From: Methanobacterium veterum
GTDB lineage: Archaea > Methanobacteriota > Methanobacteria > Methanobacteriales > Methanobacteriaceae
NCBI RefSeq assembly: GCF_000745485.1
Contig: NZ_JQJK01000014.1
Span: forward strand, 207,856-271,855
Reading direction: 5' to 3'
DNA: 64,000 bases
The position numbers and the translations under genes were made by a program. Below the pieces are notes generated by a model that saw nothing but the letters and a program-made list of their open reading frames with translations, was not told the DNA's origin and made no database searches. Positions 28,014 to 39,114 of this stretch are shown here, in pieces (the stretch's first letter is position 1; each line of letters starts with the position of its first letter).

Positions 28014-28436
28014 ATTACTAGGATTTTACCAGATATTTGCATTTTAATATCCCATACACTCTCAAGAGTAGTAGAACTGGATTTTTTAGACGGCTTTGAG
28101 ATATTAATTCCGGATTTTGTTGAAGAAATAGTTTTAGTTTTATGTGAAGGAAAATTAAAGGCAGGGTTTTACAATGAAATAAATAAGTTAAAGGAATTAG
28201 AAGCTGAAAGAAAAATAGATATCCTGTATTGTAGTTATGGAATAGATTGGCCTGAAAATAGGAATAAACTTATAAATACTGAAGATGACATGATTCTGGA
28301 AGTTGCTGTAGCCACAGATTCAATTCTTTTTACTGCAGATAAAGGTTTGAGGGATAAAGCTGTTTCAATTAAACAGCCTGTTATTTATATCCCTCCTAAG
28401 TTTCAAAAAGGGATCAAAAAGCTTGCTGAAAGATAG
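28014..28436 (+). CDS. PIN-domain protein with ATT start
   Basis: A 140-residue protein with a PIN nuclease fold. The first catalytic Asp is Asp7 in ITRILPDICILISH, and the C-terminal acidic block is EDDMILEVAVATDSILFTADKGLRDKA. The frame has a TGA directly before ATT 28014 and no ATG, GTG or TTG until deep inside the domain, so the ATT must start the protein if it is expressed. A GGAGC lies 8 nt upstream. It may be a VapC-like ribonuclease or an rRNA-processing PIN protein. No antitoxin gene lies beside it. If the start is not used, this would be a decaying gene, but there is no stop or frameshift. Confidence 0.7.
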   Translation: MTRILPDICILISHTLSRVVELDFLDGFEILIPDFVEEIVLVLCEGKLKAGFYNEINKLKELEAERKIDILYCSYGIDWPENRNKLINTEDDMILEVAVATDSILFTADKGLRDKAVSIKQPVIYIPPKFQKGIKKLAER

Positions 28437-28455
28437 TTTTTAATTGGATTTGGAA

Positions 28456-29091
28456 TTATTTAGATATATGTCTAAAGCTTGGTGCAAGGGCGTAATTAAG
28501 TTGAATTGCAATGAGAATTACAATGCTTAGGTATGTACTGATGAAACACATGAGTGCCGCAAGGGCATAAAATATCTGTGCAGTAATGATCCTGTTTCGT
28601 AGTGATTTATCAACTTTTTCAGGGATTTCACGTGATATAAATCCGCTTTTACATGCGTATTGCCAGTGGATATATGTGAAAATTCCAAGGATCAAAATAT
28701 TTAGCCAGTAAACTCCTATCGCTAGTTTGAATGTGATGTATTCAGTTAAAAAGGCAGTAGTAAAGGGTATCAGTGCAACAAACATCAGGAAAAAAATAGA
28801 GATCCAGTTTAAATGTCGGTCGCTTTCCTCAATAAAAGTATACTGAAGGGAATGGCCTGTCCAGAAAATTCCTAAAGTGATAAAGCTCATGAAATAAACC
28901 AGTAATCTCGGCGCTACCTGCAGTAGAACTGTAAACAGATCGCCTTCACTGTGAACTGATCCAAAAAATGGAATACTTAGTTCGAGCACAAGAATTGTCA
29001 TTGCAATAGAAAATACGCCGTCTGCAAGGGCTTTTGTCCGCTGTAAGTCATGTCCTGCAAAAATGTTGTAATCGTCTCTTAACTGAGGCAT
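28456..29091 (-). CDS. TMEM175-family (DUF1211) membrane protein
   Basis: A 211-residue protein with about six membrane helices. The first carries the TMEM175/DUF1211 hallmark (RTKALADGVFSIAMTILVLELSIP). Prokaryotic members are potassium-permeable tetrameric channels. Length and pattern are normal for one six-helix unit. An AAATAAAATG start lies near 29091. The FxLYD-like gene is 29 nt upstream, so they may be co-transcribed. Confidence 0.85.
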   Translation of the reverse strand: MPQLRDDYNIFAGHDLQRTKALADGVFSIAMTILVLELSIPFFGSVHSEGDLFTVLLQVAPRLLVYFMSFITLGIFWTGHSLQYTFIEESDRHLNWISIFFLMFVALIPFTTAFLTEYITFKLAIGVYWLNILILGIFTYIHWQYACKSGFISREIPEKVDKSLRNRIITAQIFYALAALMCFISTYLSIVILIAIQLNYALAPSFRHISK

Positions 29092-29120
29092 TTTATTTCT
29101 CCAAAATGAAACTTGGCTGT

Positions 29121-29606
29121 TTATTTAAGTAAAGTTGGGCCAACTTTTACACTATATGAGTAGGGAATACTTGATTTTCGATAGGGAATTTCAAATTTCC
29201 ATGTTTCCCCGGGACTAATGTAGCTTTTAGCGTCAAAGCTGGAATATAATAAATTACCATATTTATCATAAAAATTAACGGTTATAGAAACATACCTCAG
29301 TTTGTACTGCCCTGTATTTTGTGACTGGCCTTTGATCATATATTTATCTGGCTCGGTTTTAACCATCTGTTCATTTAAAATTTTTATATCATCGTGGGGG
29401 TCAATTGTCTGTGCTGTACTGTCATAAGCATTGCTTTTGGTAAAATAATCGTTTAAGTTAACCAAACTCAAGGCACCAGCTAAAGTAAGAACGATCAATG
29501 CAAATGATGCTATGTACATAACATTTCCCACGCATATCCGACCTTCAATACTAATAATTTTACTAAGAGAAGTATTATTAATTATATGATCGGTATTATT
29601 TAACAA
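29121..29606 (-). CDS. Membrane-anchored FxLYD-like protein
   Basis: A 161-residue protein with one N-terminal membrane helix (about 28-50, VMYIASFALIVLTLAGALSLV). An extracellular beta-domain contains GQSQNTGQYKLRYVSITVNFYDKYGNLLYSSFDAKSYISPGETWKFEIPY, a pattern typical of FxLYD domains found in archaeal and bacterial surface proteins. The function is unknown. It sits 29 nt upstream of the TMEM175 gene. Confidence 0.65.
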   Translation of the reverse strand: MLNNTDHIINNTSLSKIISIEGRICVGNVMYIASFALIVLTLAGALSLVNLNDYFTKSNAYDSTAQTIDPHDDIKILNEQMVKTEPDKYMIKGQSQNTGQYKLRYVSITVNFYDKYGNLLYSSFDAKSYISPGETWKFEIPYRKSSIPYSYSVKVGPTLLK

Positions 29607-29852
29607 TTTCTAAAAATGAACTTAAATGAGATATTCCTGTTTTTTAAGAGTAGTTAAAGCGCAGTTTTACATAAAAATAACAAAGATTACATGAAATAAA
29701 AAAAGTGCTGCTGAAATAATATTGTAGATAAATTAAGAAAGGTGTATATTAGCACATTAATTTTTAAAAGTAGGAGAAAATATTGCATAAAATAGCTTGG
29801 AAGAATAATCAGATATATAAAGAAGTAATAATTGATTATTTGATTTTATTTT

Positions 29853-30479
29853 TTAAGAGGATTCATTCTTCATATCCCTATAAAAATCACACAGGTCATT
29901 AATCGGACATTCTTCATGTTTTGGCCCAATAGGCCTGCAGATATCCTGTCCAAACCTCACAAAACTTTCATTTAAATCAAGCCAGTAATCTTCAGGGACA
30001 ATTTTTGTAAGTTCAAGCTCAGTTTCATCGGGAGATTTTGTCTCTACAAGTCCTAATCTATTTGATATTCGATGCACATGTACATCTACGGGAATCGCGT
30101 TTAATCTGAACCCATAAACCAGAACACAGTTTGCTGTTTTTCTTCCCACTCCCGGAAGAGCCAGAAGCTCATTTATATCATCAGGAACGACATCTTTGTA
30201 GTCTTCATGGATTATCCTTGAAACTTCCTTCACTCTCTTTGCTTTCACCCTGAAAAAGCCCGCTTTTTTGATCAATTTTTCTACTTCTTCAGTGGGAGCA
30301 TTGGCGATTTGTTCTGGTGTTCTGTATACTGCAAAGAGAGTAGCTGACGCTTCATCTGTGTTTTCATCCCGTGTTCTCTGGGATAAAATAGTTGTAATCA
30401 AGACCCTGAATGGATTCGGGTTTTTCACAGGCTTTTTAACGTATTTGTGGAGCCTGTCCATTATTTCTTTGATTTTCAT
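29853..30479 (-). CDS. nth: Endonuclease III with an altered iron-sulfur ligand
   Basis: A 208-residue base-excision repair glycosylase/AP lyase. The helix-hairpin-helix LPGVGRKTANCV holds the catalytic Lys, and VDVHVHRISNRLG the catalytic Asp. The iron-sulfur loop reads C-RPIGPK-H-EE-C-PINDL-C, so the second of the four usual Cys (C-x6-C-x2-C-x5-C) is His. The cluster may be His-ligated or absent. I set the start at 30479 (MKIKEIMDRLHKYV). The longer frame from 30656 overlaps the upstream gene and has no family match. It lies 13 nt after the Exo5-like gene. Confidence 0.88.
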   Translation of the reverse strand: MKIKEIMDRLHKYVKKPVKNPNPFRVLITTILSQRTRDENTDEASATLFAVYRTPEQIANAPTEEVEKLIKKAGFFRVKAKRVKEVSRIIHEDYKDVVPDDINELLALPGVGRKTANCVLVYGFRLNAIPVDVHVHRISNRLGLVETKSPDETELELTKIVPEDYWLDLNESFVRFGQDICRPIGPKHEECPINDLCDFYRDMKNESS

Positions 30480-30492
30480 TTGAGTTTGAATT

Positions 30493-31401
30493 TCAATCAC
30501 CTTGTTTCCATTTCTTGTGGATAGCAGGGCAGAGAGTGTAATAGCCGCAGAAGTTGCATTTCCAGTTGTTTGCTTCTCCAACAGAGGTAGGGCTTCGTTT
30601 TCCAGACCAGTATTCAAGTGCCCATTCCATTCCACGGGTAAAAAATCTTTCATCAAACTTATATTTTTCTCTGTGGACTTCAGTAAGTGTTTTTTGATTT
30701 ATATAAATAATTTCAATGGTTCTGGATAGTTCGGGGAGTTCCTTAAATTTATGGATAACTTCAGTTATAAGTGTTCCAACCCCCAGTAGAGTACCAATTT
30801 CTTTTTGTTCATTTTTGGGGATTTCAAGGCTTTCCATATATTCCTCACTTAAAATAATTTCATTAAAATCAGGTTCAATTAGATCTACTCCATAAGCAGA
30901 CCAGAAATCTCCCATTTCAGTCTTTCCATTTATCATGGCGTTGAGTACATACCAGTAAATCATGCCCTGCATTTTATCTTTAATTATCTGCTGGGATGAT
31001 GGTGGGTTCTGGCTTTTTCGTGTTTTCATCTCAATTATTTGAGTTCTTTTATATGTTTTTAGGCCTTCAACTTCTTCTACAAGTTTAATCTCATCAATAA
31101 TGCCTTTTATAAGTGCATTTTTAAATTTAGATAAAATAGGTAGTTCACGGGTTAAACCTTCCTTCTGGTACAGATCAAGTTCTACGTTCATGTTATGAAC
31201 ATTAGAATGAAGTTTATCTGCAGGAGTCTTTATTTCAACTACTATTTCTTCTAAGACCTCAAGAAATCTGTCTTTATGAATTTCACTGCCTTTTTCTTTC
31301 TCTGGTGTTTGAACTTCACCGTACTGGCGCCTCAAGTCAACTGCCATTTCACACCAGAACTGGCTTGCGATGGTTGATGGTCCTAAAATAATTGAAGACA
31401 T
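30493..31401 (-). CDS. Exonuclease V-like PD-(D/E)xK nuclease (Cas4/Exo5 type)
   Basis: A 302-residue nuclease of the Exo5/Cas4 class. An N-terminal Cys (FWCEMAVDL) and a C-terminal cysteine set (WKCNFCGYYTLCP) would bind a 4Fe-4S cluster. The nuclease motif is IIDEIKLVEE followed by RTQIIEMKTRK (Glu-x-Lys) and QGMIYWYVL. Such enzymes cut single-stranded DNA from ends. No cas gene or CRISPR array is near, so a repair role beside nth is more likely than adaptation. Confidence 0.75.
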   Translation of the reverse strand: MSSIILGPSTIASQFWCEMAVDLRRQYGEVQTPEKEKGSEIHKDRFLEVLEEIVVEIKTPADKLHSNVHNMNVELDLYQKEGLTRELPILSKFKNALIKGIIDEIKLVEEVEGLKTYKRTQIIEMKTRKSQNPPSSQQIIKDKMQGMIYWYVLNAMINGKTEMGDFWSAYGVDLIEPDFNEIILSEEYMESLEIPKNEQKEIGTLLGVGTLITEVIHKFKELPELSRTIEIIYINQKTLTEVHREKYKFDERFFTRGMEWALEYWSGKRSPTSVGEANNWKCNFCGYYTLCPAIHKKWKQGD

Positions 31402-31436
31402 ATTATCAATAAAAGAAAATTAAAATTATTAAGGTT

Positions 31437-31919
31437 TTATACTAAGTTTAAAAGAACTTCTAATCCTTCTTGAATTCCTTCTCCTGTTGTTGCAGTGGTT
31501 GGAATTAGTGGAGTATGGGGTTTTATATATTCGGATTCAAGATCTCCTGGAGCTATATCCTGTTTATTTACAAAAACTACATAGGGAATGTTTCCGCCGT
31601 TTAGTGCTTCCAGTATTCTGATATCCATGTCTGTGACGCCTACAGAATTATCAACTACTACAATTGCACCGCTTAAATTAGTAGTTAATATTTCCCTCAT
31701 GAACTTGAACCTTTCCTGACCTGGAGTGCCGAAAATATGGACTTTTTTACCATTAATAATGGTGTTTCCGTAATCAAGTGAAACTGTCGTACCGTTACAT
31801 TCTATTTTGGTTACTTTTTCTTCTCTTCTATTTAAAAGAGTTTCTATAACAGTTGTTTTCCCTGAATCGGCTGACCCAAGAATTACGATTTTGGTTACTT
31901 TTTTTCTTGTCATGTCCAT
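31437..31919 (-). CDS. Small Ras/Arf-like GTPase
   Basis: A 160-residue P-loop GTPase. G1 is GSADSGKTT, G3 is FGTPGQERF (with a Thr-Pro-Gly variant of DxxG), G4 is NKQD and G5 is TATTGEG. It belongs to the archaeal Rab/Arf-like set that some have linked to eukaryotic small GTPases. The partners are unknown. It sits in a run of - strand genes between aroA and the Exo5-like nuclease; MDMTRKKVTK gives two possible ATG starts. Confidence 0.8.
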   Translation of the reverse strand: MDMTRKKVTKIVILGSADSGKTTVIETLLNRREEKVTKIECNGTTVSLDYGNTIINGKKVHIFGTPGQERFKFMREILTTNLSGAIVVVDNSVGVTDMDIRILEALNGGNIPYVVFVNKQDIAPGDLESEYIKPHTPLIPTTATTGEGIQEGLEVLLNLV

Positions 31920-32077
31920 CTGGTTCCCCTTTTTTGTAATAAAAATACTATATTTTCAGTAATTAAATAGATTACCATGTAGTTAAAGCACTAAATAGAT
32001 ATTTGCTTTTTGTGGGAAAATTTTTTGCAGTAGTGTACCTTGTAGTTAAAGGATTAAATAAAATTTAGTTAATGGTT

Positions 32078-33352
32078 CTATTTTGTTTTTATATTACATC
32101 CAAGTCTTTTCATAGCCTCTGGGAAATTAGGGAAAGATATATCATAAACCGACGCGTTTTCTATGGTTAAACCACCTGTTTTTAATCCAACAAGCGAGAG
32201 CGCCATTACAAGGCGGTGGTCTCCATGAGATTTAACTATTCCCCCTTTAGCTCCTCCTTTAATTACAAGCCCATCTTTTTTTTCTGTAACATTTACGCCG
32301 AGTTTTGAGAGTTCAAGGGCACAGGTATGAATCCTATCCGTTTCCTTAAAACGGGCGTGTTCAACATTCCCAATAGTTGTAACGCCGTTTGATATGGCTC
32401 CAAGCGCTGCAACAGTAGGCAGCAGATCTGGAGCATTTTCCAGGTTCACATGCGTACCGTTAAGTTCTCCCTGTCCAATTATTGTAACTTCATCTTTTTT
32501 AACTTTAACTTCAGCACCCATATCCTTGACAATATCTAATATTTGTTTATCTCCCTGTTTTGAGTCTTTAAAAACATTTTTTACTGTAACTTCGCCGTTA
32601 AGTGCTGCAGCAGCTCCTATTATATAAGAAACTGAGGAATAATCTCCTTCAACTGTATAATCCCGGCTTTTGTAGGTTTGGGGATCTATATGGAATGATC
32701 CCTGTTTTTTGTTATAGTCTAGACTAACTCCAAATTTCTCCATGATGTCTGTTGTCATATCCACATATGGTTTGGAGATGAAATCACCCTTCACGTTGAT
32801 ATCAACAGAATTCTGGGCATAGGGAGATGCAATAAGAAGAGATGAAATAAACTGAGAGCTTATATCACCTTTTATACCGGTTTTACCTCCTTTAAACCCT
32901 CCTTTGATACATATTGGTGGTTTTCCATTTCCTCTAGATGAAAATGCTGTAACTCCCAGGCTTTTAAGGGCGTCTAATAAATCCTGCATGGGCCTTGTTC
33001 TAAGTGAGCTGTCACCTGTTAAAACCGTATAATTTGAAGCAAGAGCCGAGACGCTAGTCATTATTCTAAGTGTTGTCCCTGAATTTTTAAGGTCTACAAC
33101 ATCTTCTGGTGTTTCTAAGACCCCTCCAGTACCATTAACTATGCATCTATCATCTTCCTTTTTAATTTCACATCCAAGTGCCCTGCATGCATTTAAAGAT
33201 GCAAGTGTGTCCTCAGAGTACAGGGGGTCATTGAGTGTAGATTTCCCCTCTGCAAGTGATGAAATTATAATAGCCCTGTGGGTGTAACTTTTGGAAGGAG
33301 GAGCTTTGATAACCCCTTCAATTTTATCAGTTTTTTGTATTTCCAGTTCCAT
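32078..33352 (-). CDS. aroA: 3-phosphoshikimate 1-carboxyvinyltransferase (EPSP synthase)
   Basis: A 424-residue shikimate-pathway enzyme transferring enolpyruvate from PEP to shikimate-3-phosphate. Motifs include [19 protein letters not shown] near the N-terminus, [52 protein letters not shown] and [17 protein letters not shown], with [17 protein letters not shown] near the end. The length is normal. It follows valS by about 70 nt and is probably co-transcribed. Confidence 0.95.
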   Translation of the reverse strand: MELEIQKTDKIEGVIKAPPSKSYTHRAIIISSLAEGKSTLNDPLYSEDTLASLNACRALGCEIKKEDDRCIVNGTGGVLETPEDVVDLKNSGTTLRIMTSVSALASNYTVLTGDSSLRTRPMQDLLDALKSLGVTAFSSRGNGKPPICIKGGFKGGKTGIKGDISSQFISSLLIASPYAQNSVDINVKGDFISKPYVDMTTDIMEKFGVSLDYNKKQGSFHIDPQTYKSRDYTVEGDYSSVSYIIGAAAALNGEVTVKNVFKDSKQGDKQILDIVKDMGAEVKVKKDEVTIIGQGELNGTHVNLENAPDLLPTVAALGAISNGVTTIGNVEHARFKETDRIHTCALELSKLGVNVTEKKDGLVIKGGAKGGIVKSHGDHRLVMALSLVGLKTGGLTIENASVYDISFPNFPEAMKRLGCNIKTK

Positions 33353-33421
33353 TGAATCACGTAAATTTTTAAAAATTTTCTATTTTTAAGCGGTGCAAAA
33401 TCCTTAGAAATTTTTAGTTAT

Positions 33422-36094
<2,673 letters not shown>

Positions 36095-36719
36095 CTCACT
36101 TCTCCTTTATGTAGATTTAAGAATAGATTAAGTTAATTTGTTTACTAATTTAATTTTAGTGCCATAACTTATTAGATTTGTGATTTAAACATGTAGATCA
36201 TCATTATTTAAATGATTTTAAATTAAATCAAATGCCTATGCCTGCAAAATTTTGCTGTTTAAATAATTTAAGTTGAATTTAGTTAAGCACCGATAAATTC
36301 AATAATACTTGCATTCGGCATAATGATGTTTTAGATTTACTTATCCATATAAAATTTATAGTATGAAAAATGGGAGGTTAATTCCATTAACATATATGGT
36401 AAGATTATAATTTAAATGTAGCTTTGTAATTTATGTTTCACATTTAAATAATAAAATGTACTCTATATTTTTAGAATTCTTATTTTTAGTAGATTTTTAA
36501 ACTAAAATTAAAATTTAATGCCATATTTTTATCTAATGATATTTTAAACTTATAACTTAATTTATTTAAGTTAACCTGTGGGTTAAAATATTTTAACATT
36601 GTTTAAAATAATTGATTACTCACTACAAAATTTATTAAATAGTCAGAAAAGATATAATACTTTAAATTAATATATGGAATTTGTGCTTTTAAAAAGTATA
36701 CTTCATAGGAGGGAATACA
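36095..36719. promoter_or_regulatory. Long divergent intergenic region
   Basis: About 625 AT-rich bases between valS and the response-regulator pair. The right end has CATAGGAGGGAATACA before the ATG. A GGAGG at about 36371 opens only a nine-codon frame. Nothing else is recognisable. Confidence 0.4.
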
Positions 36720-37166
36720 ATGATGGCCAATCCAATAAATATTTTACTGGTTGAAGATAATCCCGCAGATGCACGACTCATAAAAGAAGTCTTCAAAGAT
36801 ACAAAAACCAAAAATAGATTGTACGTGGTAAAGGACGGTGTAGAGGCAATGGCCTTTTTAAATCAGGAGTTTGAATATACTGATATACCGAGACCTGATG
36901 TTATTTTACTCGATCTAAATTTACCCCGTAAAGACGGACGTGAAGTTTTAAAAGAATTGAAGGAAGATGATATCTTAAAACGCGTGCCAATTGTTATTTT
37001 AACTACTTCCAGTGCTGAAGAAGACATAATTAAAACATATAATAATCATGCAAATTGTTATATCACCAAACCTGTGGATTTTGACCAGTTCCTTAAAGTT
37101 ATAAACTCTATTGAAGATTTTTGGCTTTCAGTTGTTAAATTACCTTCTAATTTAAATGGAGATTGA
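36720..37166 (+). CDS. Single-domain response regulator (Rcp1-like)
   Basis: A 148-residue receiver domain: acidic pocket ED at residues 12-13 (LLVEDNPADARLI), phosphoacceptor Asp65 (VILLDLNLP), the Thr of ILTTSSAEED, and the Lys of YITKPVDFDQF. It has no output domain. The pattern matches Rcp1-type regulators that relay phosphate from PAS-histidine kinases. The first two codons are both ATG. It lies 12 nt upstream of the next response-regulator gene, so the two form one unit. Confidence 0.9.
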   Translation: MMANPINILLVEDNPADARLIKEVFKDTKTKNRLYVVKDGVEAMAFLNQEFEYTDIPRPDVILLDLNLPRKDGREVLKELKEDDILKRVPIVILTTSSAEEDIIKTYNNHANCYITKPVDFDQFLKVINSIEDFWLSVVKLPSNLNGD

Positions 37167-37178
37167 TGGGGTTAAGAT

Positions 37179-38291
37179 ATGGATGATAAGCTTATCAAAG
37201 TTTTAATAATTGAAGATAATCCTGAAGATTTTAGATTAATAGAGGAAATGCTGAAAGAAGTTAATAGTGCTGTATTTGAGCTTCACCATTCTAAAAGGCT
37301 TTCTGATGGGCTTCGGTGTCTTGTTAGGAATGATTTTGATATTTTATTGCTTGATTTGAGTCTTCCGGATAGTGTTGGGCTTGATACGTTCTTCAGTGTA
37401 TATGAACAGGCCCCTGAAATCCCTATTGTAATATTAAGTGGATTCAATGATGAAGAAACAGCTATTAAAGCTGTAAGTGAAGGTGCACAGGATTATCTTG
37501 TAAAAGGACAGGTTAACAGTCCTTTATTGTCCCGATCTATATCATATGCTATTGAACGTAAATTAATTGAAGATGAATTAATCCGGCACAGATATTATCT
37601 AAATGAACTGGTTGAAAAAAGAACAGAAGAACTGGAAAGGGCCAATAAATATCTTCAAGAAGAAATAAAGGAAAAAGAAACGCTTATAGATGAAATATAT
37701 AGGCGAATTCAGTTTACTCTGGAACTGATCTCAATTATAATAACTATAGATGCCTCTGTAATTAAAGAGGAAGATTCAGCTGATTTCTATATTAAAAGCC
37801 AGACTCGTATAAATGCTATTATGATGCTTAATGAAATACTAGATCAGTCTGAAGATTTTGCAATGGTTAATTTTAATACGTATACTGCTCTCCTCATAAA
37901 TTATTTACTGGACGTATATGCTGTGGATAAAGATCTTGTTAAACTAAATTTAGATATGGGTGGAGTTTTAATTGATATAAATACTGCAATTATCCTTGGA
38001 TTAATTCTAAATGAGCTTATATCTGATGAGTTAAAATATGAATTTATTGAAGGTAACTACTTTGAATCAGATCAGGATAAATGTGAGTTAAACATCAGTT
38101 TAAAATCGTATGATGGGACTGTTAAATTGGTTATGAATTATGATGGTATTGGAGAAGATATTAACGGGTCTCGAAAATCTAAATCAATGTTAAAATTTAT
38201 AATGACAATATTAGAACATTTTAATGGTTCAATTGAGTTTATAGAAGATAAAAAGAAAATTAATCTTATTTTAAGCGAAATTAAAGTTTAA
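37179..38291 (+). CDS. Response regulator fused to a degenerate histidine-kinase module
   Basis: A 370-residue protein. Residues of about 6-125 are a receiver domain (IIEDNPEDFRLI, ILLLDLSLPDSVG, YLVKGQVN). A coiled coil follows (YYLNELVEKRTEELERANKYLQEEIKEKETLID), then a HisKA_2-like segment reading DEIYRRIQFTLELISIII, where the family's phospho-accepting His is replaced. The ATPase part keeps an N-box-like LNELISDELKYEF and YDGIGEDI, but with changes (Asn to Asp). It is probably an inactive or scaffold kinase that takes its signal at the receiver domain. Confidence 0.8.
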   Translation: MDDKLIKVLIIEDNPEDFRLIEEMLKEVNSAVFELHHSKRLSDGLRCLVRNDFDILLLDLSLPDSVGLDTFFSVYEQAPEIPIVILSGFNDEETAIKAVSEGAQDYLVKGQVNSPLLSRSISYAIERKLIEDELIRHRYYLNELVEKRTEELERANKYLQEEIKEKETLIDEIYRRIQFTLELISIIITIDASVIKEEDSADFYIKSQTRINAIMMLNEILDQSEDFAMVNFNTYTALLINYLLDVYAVDKDLVKLNLDMGGVLIDINTAIILGLILNELISDELKYEFIEGNYFESDQDKCELNISLKSYDGTVKLVMNYDGIGEDINGSRKSKSMLKFIMTILEHFNGSIEFIEDKKKINLILSEIKV

Positions 38292-38807
38292 AAGGCATCT
38301 TAAACTTCAACATATTTTTTTATAACATAAATTTTACTTCTTATTTTTAGATTACCAAGTTATATTCCATTTTTTAACCTATAATTTATTTAATATCGAA
38401 TTTGAAAGTGATTTAAGAAAAATATTTTTTTATCAATTATATGGGCTTTATAATGGTGGTTTGATGTATGGATTTACTTATTTTAAGATATTTAAACCTT
38501 CAACGTCAGCTGAAGTGGTTAAATTTCTTAATTAGTTCTTTGTATTTTCCACTAAATTTATTAGAGTAATCTTAAATTGAGTAGTTCATTTAAAATTAAG
38601 AATATATAATAAATGGACTATTAAGGCGCGGGGTGAATAATATAAAATAATGGAAAGTATTATTAATAAGTAATAATATATTATCTAATTGAAAACTAGT
38701 GCATGTAAATATAGATAGTTGCCTAGTTATCGCCTCCACGCATACATTTGCAGACCAATTTATAAATATATCTTGGTCTGCATATAAAACTTATTTTTTA
38801 AAAATTC
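38292..38807. other. Intergenic region between convergent genes
   Basis: About 515 AT-rich bases. The notable parts are a GC-richer patch at 38622-38640, a - strand GGAGGCGATA at 38728-38737 with no start codon in place after it, and the inverted repeat at 38749-38782 described separately. A 23-codon frame at about 38466 (MYGFTYFKIFKPS) has no ribosome-binding site. Confidence 0.4.
38749..38782. promoter_or_regulatory. 10-bp inverted repeat framing a TATA-like sequence
   Basis: TGCAGACCAA and TTGGTCTGCA are perfect complements separated by 14 nt that read TTTATAAATATATC. This would be an operator over a promoter, or a terminator hairpin for the - strand gene at 38808. On the - strand it is followed by GGAGGCGATA, a pattern like that of the 4863 leader, but no gene follows. 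Confidence 0.45.
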
Positions 38808-39110
38808 CTAAATAAAAAAACCGATTACTGCAGTAACAAAATTTGCAGTTAAAGAAATCAAAAAGGCGGTTTTATATTTAATTTCTAATAAGAGTATGAT
38901 TAAAATGCTTTCTATGAAAATAACAGCTATTTCAATAATATAAATGTTGTTTAAAATGTTGTAATAGCTATATGTAGCTAGTGGGAGTGTAAATGAATTT
39001 ATAAGTAAAGAATAAAGAAAAAGTTTAGATGGCCTATCTCGGGTAAAAAGCCATAAAATAAAAAATTCTACCATAACTGTGATGAGCCATGCAACCAGAA
39101 AATGTGCCAT
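38808..39110 (-). CDS. Small membrane protein, four helices
   Basis: A 100-residue hydrophobic protein with about three to four helices and few loops (MAHFLVAWLITVMVEFFILWL; LLINSFTLPLATYSYY; IIEIAVIFIESILIILLLEI; FLISLTANFVTAVIGFFI). It lies 4 nt after the secreted gene at 39115, so it is in the same operon. I recognise no family. Confidence 0.65.
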   Translation of the reverse strand: MAHFLVAWLITVMVEFFILWLFTRDRPSKLFLYSLLINSFTLPLATYSYYNILNNIYIIEIAVIFIESILIILLLEIKYKTAFLISLTANFVTAVIGFFI

Positions 39111-39114
39111 ATTT

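Noticed and set aside
30480..30656. N-terminal extension of endonuclease III
   Set aside because: It overlaps the coding end of the Exo5-like gene and has no similarity to Nth; the ATG at 30479 gives the family N-terminus.
30493..31401. Cas4-like nuclease as sign of a CRISPR locus
   Set aside because: No array, cas1, cas2 or effector gene is in the window. The neighbours are repair and housekeeping genes, so an Exo5-like role fits better.
38622..38640. GC-rich patch as a tRNA or small RNA gene
   Set aside because: No cloverleaf, TPsiC-like sequence or long stem could be drawn; only short complementarity to 38728-38740.
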